In this document: piece after piece, positions 16,293 to 25,391 of the stretch
How the letters are laid out: the number at the start of each line of letters is the position of its first letter
Position numbering within the stretch: the first letter of the stretch is position 1
Assembly (NCBI GenBank): GCA_963700375.1
Contig: CAVOXF010000006.1
Location: 186,001 to 250,000, forward strand
Origin: JAHEEL01 sp963700375
GTDB lineage: Bacteria; Actinomycetota; Acidimicrobiia; Spongiisociales; UBA5794
DNA: 64,000 nt
Reading direction: 5' to 3'
Made by a program: the position numbers and the translations under genes
The notes under the pieces: model-generated
What the model saw: only the letters and a program-made list of their open reading frames with translations
Databases searched by the model: none
Told to the model about the DNA's origin: nothing

Positions 16293-16529
16293 AAGACCCG
16301 TCCGGACCGTCGCTTCGCAAGTCTCCCTCCGCAGCGTCGGCGAGGCCCAAAGGCCCACCGTCCGGGTCGCTCTCCCGGCCGAAGCCGTTCGAGTGAGTGG
16401 GAACCTACGCGACACGACACCGGCATGTCAACCCCTACGCCTGAACAGATTTCGCGTGCTTGCCCGTGTTTTCCCACTCTTCTACTGCCGCCGAGTTACA
16501 CCACTGTGGTTCGCGTCACACCTGTGCCG

Positions 16530-16535
16530 TATAGT
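16530..16535 (+). promoter_or_regulatory. Probable -10 box of leaderless nuclease-helicase operon
   Basis: TATAGT lies 7 nt before the ATG at 16543, leaving no room for a ribosome binding site. It is the only promoter-like hexamer seen just ahead of the four-gene nuclease-DUF488-AdnAB-like operon. Confidence 0.5.
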
Positions 16536-16542
16536 CCTCGTC

Positions 16543-17349
16543 ATGACAGACCAATCGCAGAACAGCGAACCACGCACCACGGTCCTCAAGAGCCTCTCGC
16601 CATCGCGTGCGAGCGACTACAAGCGGTGTCCGCAACTCTTCAAGTTCAGCGCCATCGACCGCATCCCTACGCCACCGACGCCCTATCAAGCCCGAGGGAC
16701 CACCGCCCATCTCGCACTCGAACACCTCTTCGAATTGCCCGCGGCCGAGCGGACCCCGGAGCGCCTCGCCAACTTGTTCCGGGAGGCATGGCAAGAGATC
16801 AAGCCGGTCGACTACCCCGACCTCTTCGACGATGTCGCGGCCGAACGTGCCTGGGGCATTGAGAGCCTGGGCATCCTCGCGAACTACTTCGCGATCGAAG
16901 ACCCAACGTCATTCGAGCCCCTGTCGCGTGAGTTGGACATGACCCAGGCCGTGGGGGACATGACGATTCGCGGCATCCTCGACCGAATGGAGGAGACACC
17001 GGACGGCCTCGTCATCACGGACTACAAGACCGGCAAGGCCCCCCCGGAGCAGTACGCGATGTCGGCGTTCTTCGCACTGAAGATCTACGCCCTGCTGATC
17101 CGGATCCGTGAAGGCCGAACCCCGGCAGCCCTCAAACTCATGTACCTCAGCGGACCCACCGTCCTGCAGATCCCGGTGGACGATGCGCAACTCGACGCGA
17201 TGGAGCGGCAACTCGAGGCGCTGTGGGTCGCGATCGAGCGGGCGATCGAGACCGACGACTTCCCGACCCGGACCGGCGTTCTGTGCGATTGGTGCTCCTA
17301 CCAGGACATCTGCCCGGCGTTCGCCGACAAGGAAGGCTGCAGCGTCTGA
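16543..17349 (+). CDS. RecB-family PD-(D/E)XK nuclease with Fe-S cysteine set
   Basis: 268 residues. A first cysteine (C29, in DYKRCPQLFKF) and the cluster C248-x2-C251-x5-C257 in CDWCSYQDIC match the four-cysteine iron-sulfur cage of AddB/Cas4-type nucleases. Active-site elements are H56 in RGTTAHLALE, GILDRMEE and the DYKTGK motif (D-x-K pattern). It is a single-domain nuclease, not a helicase fusion. I chose the ATG at 16543 for its promoter position and because homology begins soon after. It leads an operon with DUF488 and two helicase-nucleases, which suggests a role in DNA end processing, recombination or defence. Confidence 0.9.
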   Translation: MTDQSQNSEPRTTVLKSLSPSRASDYKRCPQLFKFSAIDRIPTPPTPYQARGTTAHLALEHLFELPAAERTPERLANLFREAWQEIKPVDYPDLFDDVAAERAWGIESLGILANYFAIEDPTSFEPLSRELDMTQAVGDMTIRGILDRMEETPDGLVITDYKTGKAPPEQYAMSAFFALKIYALLIRIREGRTPAALKLMYLSGPTVLQIPVDDAQLDAMERQLEALWVAIERAIETDDFPTRTGVLCDWCSYQDICPAFADKEGCSV

Positions 17350-17771
17350 CCACCACGATCTGGACCATCGGCCATGGCGACGGCTCGTTCGACGACGTCG
17401 AGCGGCGACTCGCTCAACATGGCATCATGATGATCGTGGACGTCCGGCACGATCCGGATCGACCCAAGACACCGGACTTCGGCCGCCGCCGTCTCGAGGA
17501 CCTGGCATCGGAGGCCGGAATCGGGTACCGCTGGATGGGCGCCTCACTGGGGCGACGGTCGCCGGCCGAGACACCGAGCGGTCTCGACGACCTCATCGCG
17601 CTCGCTGCCGTATCGCCAACCGTGATCCTCGGCGGGAAACAGGACCCGACCGGTTGCCACCGATCGACGACCATTGCACCCGCGCTGCGTGCCCGAGACG
17701 TCGAGGTCGTACACATCCTTGCAGATGGATCTACCCGACGACACGAGTCGCCGCTCCCGTTCGACCGATGA
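17346..17771 (+). CDS. DUF488 family protein
   Basis: About 141 residues. TIWTIGHGDGSFDDVERRL at the start and IVDVRHDP, ILGGKQDPTGCHRST and VVHILADG further on are the usual DUF488 conserved blocks; the biochemical function of the family is not established. The start is a puzzle: there is no ATG, GTG or TTG at the expected position. A CTG at 17346 overlaps the upstream TGA (CTGA) and has AAGGAAGG 9 nt ahead, which would mimic the ATGA junctions used elsewhere here. GTG and TTG codons 20 or more residues upstream (from 17223) are alternatives that overlap the nuclease gene more deeply. The stop overlaps the next start by 4 nt. Confidence 0.82.
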   Translation: MTTTIWTIGHGDGSFDDVERRLAQHGIMMIVDVRHDPDRPKTPDFGRRRLEDLASEAGIGYRWMGASLGRRSPAETPSGLDDLIALAAVSPTVILGGKQDPTGCHRSTTIAPALRARDVEVVHILADGSTRRHESPLPFDR

Positions 17772-20735
17772 CCGCCGAGATTCGCGTGGATCCGGGTGAC
17801 TGGGCAAGAGCGGTCATGCCGGCATCCAGGCCCCAACTGATCGTCGGCGGGCCCGGCACCGGGAAGACCGAGTTCCTCGTGCTTCGGGCAAAGCACCTCA
17901 TCGATCGCGGCCACGCCCGCGAGATGCTGGTGCTGTCGTTCTCCCGACGCGGTGCCGCGGATCTAGACCGCGCGGATCCGAGCGACCGTGTCCGGCCCGA
18001 CGGGTGCGGTCGACGTTTCGACCTACCACTCGTTCGCGGCGCGGCTCCTCGAAGCGCACGCGGGCGACCGCGGATGGGACCGAGCGCCCGACATCCTTCC
18101 GGGCCCCGATCAGAAGCGACTCGTTGCCGAACTCCTCGTCGCCGAGGATCCCGAGCGGTGGTCGCCGGCCTTCCGATCGCTGCTCACGACGAGAACATTC
18201 GCCGACGAGGTCACGGACTTCATCCTCCGGTGCCGCGAACAGTTGATCGGACCCAGCGACCTCGAAGAACAGTCGCTGAGCCGCGCCGACTGGCGCGGCC
18301 TTTCGGCATTCCTCGACCGATACGATCAGACGCTGCGAGATCGCTCACTGATCGACTACGGGACTTTGCTTGCCGAGGCCGCTGGACTACTCGCAGACCC
18401 GGCGATCGCCGAAGTGGCCGCCGGCCAATACCGCCACCTGCTCGTCGACGAGTACCAGGATGCCACTCACGCGCAATCCGTCCTGCTCCAGCGCCTGGTC
18501 GCCGAACACGGGCATCTCACCGCCTCGGCCGATCCGTACCAGTCGATCTACAGCTTCCGCGGCGCCGACATCGAGAACGTCGCCCGGTTCCCCGAGGACT
18601 TCGCCTTCGATGGAAGGCCCGGAGGACGCATCATCCTCACCACATCGTTCCGGGTCCCGGAGGCGATTCTCACGGCTGCCGTGCGGATCACGGCCCATAC
18701 GCTTCCCGGCGCCGCCGGGAAGGTCAGACCGGCTCCGGGCGAGGGCTCTGTCGAGGTCTACCGATTCGAGCAGCAGGTGGAGGAGGCCGAGTGGATCGCG
18801 GCACAGATCCACCAACTCAATCTCGAACAGGGCATCCCGTACAACCGCCTCGCCGTGTTCACTCGGTCGAAGACCCGATTCCTCTCCCCCCTCTCCCGCG
18901 CGCTCGACCGAAGAGACATCCCCCACGACCGTCCGGATACGCGCCTCGTCGAGCAACCCGTCGTCCAGGTCGTCTTCGATCTCGTGGCCGCGGCAACCGG
19001 CGTCGACGGACCGGGCGAGACTGATAGGGCGATGAGACGTGTGCTCCTCGGCCCGATGTTTGAGACGCCCCCGGCGCGCCTCGCAGAACTCGATCGGGAC
19101 CGCACGAACCAGCGCCGTTCGTGGTCCGACGTCGTACGATCCGGAATTCGAGGTGGCGGGGCACTCGCAGACCTCCTCGCCGATCCGGAGTGGGCAAACA
19201 CCGAAGCCGCCGCCGTCGGGCTCTGGCTGGTGTGGTCGACCCTTCCGCAGGTCTCGGAAGTTGCGACGAACCCGCTCCGGCAGCAGGACCGGGCAGCCTG
19301 GTCGTCCTTCGCCCAGGTTCTCGACCGCTGGAACGAACGCAACCCACGCGGAACCCTGGTCGACTACCGCACCTACAGCGAGGCCGAGGACTTCGAAGCG
19401 AGTCCCCTGCTCTCGTACCAGACCGACGAGGCCGACCGCGTCACGGTCGCAACCCTCCATCAGGCGAAGGGGCTCGATTTCGACGTCGTGTTCATCGCGG
19501 ACGCCGTCGAAGGCGTCTTCCCCGACCTGCGTACGCGGGACTCGCTTCTCGGAACCCGTCATCTCCAGCCGCACCTTCCCGCCGACACCGTCGGCTATCT
19601 CGCCTTCCGCCTCCAGGAGGAACGGCGGCTCGCGTACACCGCCATGACCCGCGCAACCCGACGCGTTGTGTGGACGACCACCGACTCCGGTTTCGATCTC
19701 GACGGCGGGTCGCCGAGTCGCTTCATTCCCCTGGTGGTCGGCGTCGACACAACCGCGGCGGCCGTGAGCGAGCCGAGCGCCGCCCATCGGCCGATCACGG
19801 TCGGCCAGGCCGAGGCGGCCCTGCGCCGCACAGCGGCCGACCCGGAAGCGGCGCCGTCCATGCGTCTCGCAGCGGTCGAGACGCTCGTCAGAGGCACCGA
19901 TCTGGGACTCCGGGCCGCTGATCGCTTCGCCGGCACGATGTCCCCGGGTCCCGACACCGGAGTCGTACAGCAGCCGCTCCGGCTCTCACCGAGTCAGGCC
20001 GACGCCTACGAACGGTGCCCACGGCGCTACGTCCTCGAACGGAAGCTCGGCATCGGCGGCGAGACCAGCATCTACACGGACTTCGGCACCCTCGTACATG
20101 CCGTTCTCGAACGCGTCGAAGGGGCGGCAGTCGAACGGGGCGACCACCATGGGACGTTGGAAGAAGCCGAGGCGGCGCTCGGAGATCTCCTGAAGCCGGG
20201 CATGTTCGGCGGTGGGGCTTTCGACGAGGCCTGGCGCAACCGCGCCCGCACGGCCCTCGAGAACATCTACTCGCTGTGGCCGAGTCCCGGGCTGCCGGTC
20301 GGGGCCGAAACCAACCTCTCGATCGAGCGAGACGGCACGCACTGGATCGGCCGCGCCGACCGTATCGAGCGCCGCGACGGCGGCCTCGCGATCGTCGACT
20401 ACAAGACGGGCAGCCTCGTGACGGCGGAAGAGGCAGCCACGTCTCTCCAACTCGGCTTCTACGTGATCGCCGCCCGCGAAGATGCCGCCATCGCCGACTT
20501 CGGGACGGCGTTGACCGCGGAGATGTGGTTCCCGCTGCACCGCCTCAAGCGATCAATCGCCACACGCTCGTTGGACATGTCCCGCCTTGAGGAGATCGAG
20601 AGCCGAATGACCGCCGTCGGCGCAGGAATCGCAGACGAAGACTGGACGCCGACGCCGGGACCACAGTGCGAGCGGTGTCCCGTTCGACTTGCCTGTCCCG
20701 GAGTGGCCGACGGCAGGGAGGCGTTCACCGCATGA
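17768..20735 (+). CDS. UvrD-family helicase-nuclease, AdnA-like (one-base frameshift)
   Basis: Superfamily 1A helicase fused to a RecB-like nuclease, about 988 residues once one base is removed. The ATG at 17768 overlaps the DUF488 stop. The first 66 codons carry Walker A GGPGTGKTE (27-35) and LVLSFSRRGAADL; the rest continues in the +1 frame from TARIRATVSGPTG. The break is at the CTAG (17963-17966), where CTGACC would restore the frame. Further motifs are LLVDEYQDATHAQ, QAKGLDFDVVFI and YTAMTRATRR. The C-terminal nuclease has ERCPRRY, IVDYKTGS and CERCPVRLACPG, an Fe-S cysteine set. Pairing with the next gene mirrors mycobacterial AdnAB, which resects double-strand breaks. True mutation or assembly error cannot be separated here. 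Confidence 0.85.
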
Positions 20736-23700
20736 GCTTCCGATTGACCCCGGAACAGTCCGCGATCGTTGACGCACCGCTTGTCCCCCTGCGAGTCTCA
20801 GCGGGCGCCGGGACCGGCAAGACGACGACCATCGTGCTTCGCCTCAAGGCCCTGCTCGACCGGGGCGTCGAACCGGAGTCGGCACTCGGTATCACGTTCA
20901 CGAACAAGGCGGCCGGAGAGCTTCGTGACCGCCTCCGAGCCGAACTTCCCGATCTCACCGCCGACGGTCGCGAGGTCCAGGTGACTACCTATCACGGATT
21001 CGCATACCGGCTGCTCCAGGAGTTCGGCGCCCTGGTCGGCGTGGAGCGCGACACCGCCGTCATCGGTCCGGCCCATCAGCGTCAACTCCTCGAAGAAGGC
21101 CTCGGGGGCGTCACCTACCGGCACCTGGACCTGACGAATCCGAAAGGCATCGTCGACAAGGCGTTCACGCTCGCGGGACAGATCGGGGACAACCTCATCG
21201 AGTCGCAGATCGTTCGAGATTCGGCCCCGCCCACCGAGTCATGTGACGAGGTGTGGGAGACCCGCCTCGAGCTACTGTCGCTCGTTGAGGCGTATGTGGA
21301 CGCGAAGGCCCGCCTCGGCGTCGTCGACTACGCCGATCTCGTCGGCCGCGGATACCGCCTCGTCGTCCGGCATCCATCGATCGCCGAGCGCATCCGCAAC
21401 CGATACCAGGTCGTGCTGCTGGACGAGTACCAGGACACCGACCCGGCCCAGCGGGAATTGCTCAGGGTGATCTTCGGGGACGGCTTCCCGGTCACCGCCG
21501 TCGGCGACTCCGACCAGACGATCTACGAGTGGCGCGGAGCGTCGCGGCTGAACTTCGACGGCTTCGTGCGCCACTTCCCCCAGAGCGACGGGTCCGAGGC
21601 GCCGACGCTGCCGCTCACCCTCAACCGTCGATCGGATCGGACGATCCTGGACCTCGCCAACCGCATCCGGCAGCGGCTCCACGGGGACACGCCATTTGAT
21701 CCGCTGGAACCCGGCCCCGCAGCCGATATCGGGACCGTCGAGACCGGGTGGCTCGGGACGCGCAGCGAAGAGGCCCTGTGGATCGCCGCACGAATCGAGG
21801 AAGCCCACGACGGCGGGACGCCGTGGAACGAGATCGCCGTGCTCGTGCGCAAGAACCGCGATATTGGAGCCATCCTCGAGGCACTGCTTGCCGCAGGAAT
21901 CCCTACCGAAGTTGCCTCTGTCGGCGGCCTGCTGGAAGTATCCGAGGTCGTCGAGTTGCTCGCCTGGCTCCGAATCCTCGACGACCCGGCCGACACGACG
22001 GCCCTTGCCAGGATCCTGCTCGGGAGTGGCTATCGACTGGGACTTGGCAACCTTGCGACCCTCAACGGCTGGGTGAGAGAGCAGCGGCGGGGTCCGAACC
22101 CCGATCGCACGCTCATGGACGCAGTCGATGCCATCGAGAGCGTGAGTGGATGCTCCCCCACGGCACGGCAGCGTCTCGACGAGTTCCGGACTCGGTATCG
22201 CGGACTACTCGTCGAAGCACAGAGTGCGCCCGTACCTGATCTCTGTCGCGGTGTCCTGGCCGCCATCCACGCCTGGACCGAGGTCGACGCGATGGAAGAC
22301 CATGCCGGGCTCTCGGCCCGGCTCAACCTCTACCGGTTCCTCGACCTCGTGGAATCGTGGACCCCGATCGTCGGCAGGGCGTCGCTCGGCGGGTTCCTGC
22401 GCTACCTCCGCCTCCTTTCAGACGAGAGCGCGCCCAGGGAACTCGACACGGTCACGGCGTCGCGGGGTCCGGCGGTCATGCTCCTCACGATCCACCGCGC
22501 GAAAGGTCTCGAGTGGGACACCGTTGTGATCCCGTCGGTCGTCGAAGGAGGGTTCCCGTCCCGCTCGATGTCATACGCCAATCCCGTCGACAAGGCCGAG
22601 TACTTGCCATACGCCCTCCGCCTCGACACCGAGAGCCTTCCCGACCTCTCCGGGGCACCGACACTGAAGGATCGAAATGCGATCCTTCGCGACTATCACG
22701 AAGCCGAAGAGTGGCGAACCGCGTATGTCGCCGTCACACGGGCGCGACACCACCTCATCGTCACAGGTTCATTCCGTACCCCCGAGCGGAAGAATCCCCG
22801 TTCGCCGTCACCCCTGTTCACCCTGGCGGAGGGCATCGCAGACGCGAGCACTCTTTCTGACGATCCGGGCCCGATCGACCCACCACCGTGGGCGCCGCTC
22901 GCTCCGGCGCCCGACCCGCTGTTCACCGACTCGGGATGGGATGAAGCCCTGAGGCGGGCAGCCGATGATCCAGCCTGGCTCGCGTCGTACCCCGAGCACG
23001 CCACGGCGGCAGCGGCCGAAGCCGGGCAAATGCGGCTCCAACTGGAATCCCTTCCAGCGCCCACCGTGCCCCCGGCGGCTGACGACCGGTCGACCTCGGT
23101 CACCGGCCTCGTCACGCTTGCCCGCTGCCCTCAGCAGTTCCGCTGGGCGTTCGTGGATCGCTTGCCGATGCGACCGTCTCCGGCGCTGCGGCGCGGCGTA
23201 CGCTTCCATCGTCGGGTCGAGCTCCACAACCTCGGCCGGATTCCCCTCGAGGATCTCGAAGAGATCGCATACGACCTCACGGGCGATCACGACGGAGCGG
23301 CGTTCGTAGGACCCGATCCGTACGAGGTATTTCTCACGTCCCGTCTCGCCGCCCAGCCGGCCCGGTTCGCGGAGGTCCCGATCGATCTGCAGTTCGGCAC
23401 CGTGCGGGTTCGGGGCAGAATCGACGCCGTGTACGAACCGCAACCCGGCGTCTGGGAGATCGTCGACTACAAGTCGGGGAGGTCCTCGGACGACGCGGCT
23501 CTCGATGTGCAGTTACAGACGTACGCCATCGCCGCGGCCGACGGCGCCGTCGCCGAACCTCCTCCGGATCGGCTCGCGGTCACGTTCGCGTTCTTCGGCG
23601 GCGGTGAATTCGCCGAGCGATCGGTGGACGTCGACGCCGCCTGGCTGACGGATGCACGGGAACGGATCGATTCTCTCGCGGGCCGGTTCGAACGGAGCGA

Positions 23701-23791
23701 CTTCGAGCCGACCCCGTCGACGGCGTGCCGGCGGTGTGACTTCAGGACGTTCTGTGACGCCGGCCGAGCGTTCCTGGCTGCGGACACCTAG
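20732..23791 (+). CDS. UvrD-family helicase-nuclease, AdnB-like
   Basis: 1019 residues, start overlapping the previous stop by 4 nt. Helicase motifs: SAGAGTGKTTT (Walker A, about 24-34), LLDEYQDTDPAQ, GDSDQTIYEWRGA, HRAKGLEWDTVVIPS and YVAVTRARHHL. The C-terminal RecB-like nuclease carries LARCPQQFRWAF, GRIDAVYE, EIVDYKSGRSS and the terminal cysteines CRRCDFRTFC. With the preceding gene it should form a heterodimeric motor-nuclease of the AdnAB type. The gene is intact. Its stop overlaps the convergent dtd stop by 4 bp. Confidence 0.93.
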   Translation: MSFRLTPEQSAIVDAPLVPLRVSAGAGTGKTTTIVLRLKALLDRGVEPESALGITFTNKAAGELRDRLRAELPDLTADGREVQVTTYHGFAYRLLQEFGALVGVERDTAVIGPAHQRQLLEEGLGGVTYRHLDLTNPKGIVDKAFTLAGQIGDNLIESQIVRDSAPPTESCDEVWETRLELLSLVEAYVDAKARLGVVDYADLVGRGYRLVVRHPSIAERIRNRYQVVLLDEYQDTDPAQRELLRVIFGDGFPVTAVGDSDQTIYEWRGASRLNFDGFVRHFPQSDGSEAPTLPLTLNRRSDRTILDLANRIRQRLHGDTPFDPLEPGPAADIGTVETGWLGTRSEEALWIAARIEEAHDGGTPWNEIAVLVRKNRDIGAILEALLAAGIPTEVASVGGLLEVSEVVELLAWLRILDDPADTTALARILLGSGYRLGLGNLATLNGWVREQRRGPNPDRTLMDAVDAIESVSGCSPTARQRLDEFRTRYRGLLVEAQSAPVPDLCRGVLAAIHAWTEVDAMEDHAGLSARLNLYRFLDLVESWTPIVGRASLGGFLRYLRLLSDESAPRELDTVTASRGPAVMLLTIHRAKGLEWDTVVIPSVVEGGFPSRSMSYANPVDKAEYLPYALRLDTESLPDLSGAPTLKDRNAILRDYHEAEEWRTAYVAVTRARHHLIVTGSFRTPERKNPRSPSPLFTLAEGIADASTLSDDPGPIDPPPWAPLAPAPDPLFTDSGWDEALRRAADDPAWLASYPEHATAAAAEAGQMRLQLESLPAPTVPPAADDRSTSVTGLVTLARCPQQFRWAFVDRLPMRPSPALRRGVRFHRRVELHNLGRIPLEDLEEIAYDLTGDHDGAAFVGPDPYEVFLTSRLAAQPARFAEVPIDLQFGTVRVRGRIDAVYEPQPGVWEIVDYKSGRSSDDAALDVQLQTYAIAAADGAVAEPPPDRLAVTFAFFGGGEFAERSVDVDAAWLTDARERIDSLAGRFERSDFEPTPSTACRRCDFRTFCDAGRAFLAADT

Positions 23792-24243
23792 GACACCCGT
23801 CCGCTCGTCACATCGAACACGATGGTCACCGGGCCGTCGTTGACGAGATCAACCATCATGCGTGCACCGAACCGGCCATGAGCTACTGGAATCCCAACGG
23901 CCTCGATCGCTTCGGCCAGTGCCGCAAGCACCGGCACGGCCTCCTCAGGGTCTGCGGCCTCCGTGAACGCCGGACGACGGCCTTTGCGGATGTCGGCCAG
24001 GAGCGTGAACTGCGATACGACGAGCACCGATCCCCCGACATCAGCGACGCCCACGTTCATCTTCCCATCGGCGTCCGGGAATATCCGCAGGGCGGCGATC
24101 TTCGCAGCAGCAACGCGGGCATCCTCGTCGGTGTCTCCCGCGGCCACGCCGACGAGCGCCAACAGCCCCGTCTCTATCGCTCCGGTTGTTGCTCCGTCGA
24201 CGTCGACGGAGGCCCGGGTAACTCGCTGAAGGACGATCCGCAT
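23788..24243 (-). CDS. dtd: D-aminoacyl-tRNA deacylase
   Basis: Removes D-amino acids (and glycine mischarged on tRNA-Ala) from tRNA; 151 residues from MRIVLQRVTRASV. Family hallmarks are GLLALVGVAAGDT, VVSQFTLLADIRKGRRP and the C-terminal VNDGPVTIVFDV, carrying the cross-subunit Gly-Pro motif. The start at 24243 has GGGAGAG just upstream; a 12-residue extension is possible but lacks homology. Confidence 0.95.
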   Translation of the reverse strand: MRIVLQRVTRASVDVDGATTGAIETGLLALVGVAAGDTDEDARVAAAKIAALRIFPDADGKMNVGVADVGGSVLVVSQFTLLADIRKGRRPAFTEAADPEEAVPVLAALAEAIEAVGIPVAHGRFGARMMVDLVNDGPVTIVFDVTSGRVS

Positions 24244-24299
24244 CCACTCTCCCGTTCGATCCCGAGGCGAACGGTACACCGGTCACGGCGACCGACCCC

Positions 24300-24305
24300 T
24301 ACACT
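24300..24305 (+). promoter_or_regulatory. Probable -10 box of leaderless DUF368 transcript
   Basis: TACACT ends 7 nt before the ATG at 24313. Confidence 0.45.
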
Positions 24306-24312
24306 CGCCGCC

Positions 24313-25245
24313 ATGCTTCGTGAGATCCCCTGGTCGATCATTCGCGGCTACCTCATGGGCGCCGCCGACATCGTCCCCGGCGTGTCCGGAGGCACGGTCG
24401 CGCTCGTCCTTGGCATCTACGAGCGCTTGATCGCGTCGGTCCGCGCCGGGAGTTCCGCTCTCGGTTCCTTCCTCCGCCTCGACTTCACGGCAGGCATGGG
24501 TTGGCTCAAGAAGATCGAGTGGAGCTTCATTGTGCCGCTCGGTGGGGGAATCGGTCTCGCCATCCTGTCGCTGTCTCACCTCCTCGAGCGACTTCTGCGG
24601 GATCACGCCGTCCTCATGGCAGCCCTGTTCCTCGGCCTCGTCGCCGGCTCCGCGCTCATCGTGTGGCGCCTCCTCACCGCTCGTGACATCCGCACGATCG
24701 CCATCATCGTGACCGTGACCGTGGTGGTCTTCGTGCTCCTGGGGTTGCGTGAGAACACGTCGAGTGAGTCAGCCGCGCAGATAGCAGACCCGGCGCTCTG
24801 GGCATTCTTCCTGGCAGGATCGGTCGCAATCTGCGCCATGATCCTTCCCGGCATCAGCGGATCATTCATCCTCGTGATGCTCGGCATGTACGGACCGGTC
24901 CTGTCAGCCGTGACGGACCGGGGTCTCACATCGCTCGCGGTCTTCGCGATCGGGGCGGTCATCGGCCTCGCCTTGTTCTCCCAGATTCTCCACCGGGCGC
25001 TCCGAGACCACTACAACCCCGTGATGGCGGCCTTGATCGGCTTGATGCTGGGTTCGCTGCGCGTGCTGTGGCCGTGGCCGCGCGGGGTGGACAGCACCGC
25101 GCTCGAAGCCCCGAATGGAGATGTCATCGCGGCCACCGCGGTCGCCGTGTTCGCGTTCGCCGTCGTGATGGGGATCGATGCACTCGGACGCCGGATCGCC
25201 CATCAGACCCGTCAGGACGAGGTCGGCGAACTCACGTCGGACTGA
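24313..25245 (+). CDS. DUF368 membrane protein (PopT-type polyprenyl-phosphate transporter)
   Basis: 310 residues with about eight or nine membrane segments. The two inverted half-repeats each carry the family's re-entrant motif: PGVSGGTVALVLGIYE near residue 25 and LPGISGSFILVMLGMY near 180. DUF368 proteins have been described as undecaprenyl-phosphate translocases recycling the lipid carrier of wall synthesis, so the same role is likely here. The C-terminal tail is charged. The last 34 bp overlap the convergent FlgM-like gene. Confidence 0.9.
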   Translation: MLREIPWSIIRGYLMGAADIVPGVSGGTVALVLGIYERLIASVRAGSSALGSFLRLDFTAGMGWLKKIEWSFIVPLGGGIGLAILSLSHLLERLLRDHAVLMAALFLGLVAGSALIVWRLLTARDIRTIAIIVTVTVVVFVLLGLRENTSSESAAQIADPALWAFFLAGSVAICAMILPGISGSFILVMLGMYGPVLSAVTDRGLTSLAVFAIGAVIGLALFSQILHRALRDHYNPVMAALIGLMLGSLRVLWPWPRGVDSTALEAPNGDVIAATAVAVFAFAVVMGIDALGRRIAHQTRQDEVGELTSD

Positions 25246-25391
25246 TCGGGCTCCATCCGCCGGTACCAGAGGATGACGGCGTCGGCGACGCGTTCAGCCG
25301 GCACCCGGTACTCCCCCCGTTCGATGCGGGCCTTGAGCGCTTCCAGACGCTGCGCGCGCCCTTCGCGATTGCGTGGCGTGCCGCCCGTCAT
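25212..25391 (-). CDS. Small protein with FlgM-like C-terminal motif
   Basis: 59 residues from the ATG at 25391, which overlaps the stop of the upstream CoA racemase/transferase by 4 nt. LEALKARIERGEYRVPAERVADAVI resembles the sigma-28-binding helix of anti-sigma factor FlgM (pattern: L-x-x-x-I-x-x-G-x-Y-x-V-x-x-x-x-V-A). No flagellar gene is visible in the window, so this may be a different small regulator. The assignment is a short-motif inference. Confidence 0.55.
   Translation of the reverse strand: MTGGTPRNREGRAQRLEALKARIERGEYRVPAERVADAVILWYRRMEPDQSDVSSPTSS

Larger units (their letters stand above)
15443..16529. other. 1.1-kb hairpin-rich intergenic region without a convincing gene
   Basis: The gap lies between two divergent genes and is by far the longest unexplained stretch. 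All six frames stay open for hundreds of bases (open frames of 228-312 codons on both strands), but their products are Arg/Pro/Ser-rich, share no recognisable motif and lack credible starts, as expected for GC-rich non-coding DNA. It contains many short inverted repeats with TTCG or TTGC-like loops (15671-15682, 15707-15719, 15725-15742), longer ones listed separately, and three copies of AGCTTGCRCC (near 15487, 16030 and 16071). It could hold structured RNA, decayed mobile DNA or a regulatory array. Confidence 0.6.

Noticed and set aside
15458..16396. 312-codon and other long open frames in the 15.4-16.5 kb gap
   Set aside because: Arg/Pro/Ser-rich products without family motifs, open on both strands at once and without credible starts; typical of GC-rich non-coding sequence.
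17108..19024. 638-codon frame through the start of the AdnA-like gene
   Set aside because: Only residues coded between 17768 and about 17965 are real helicase sequence. After the frameshift the translation loses all motifs.
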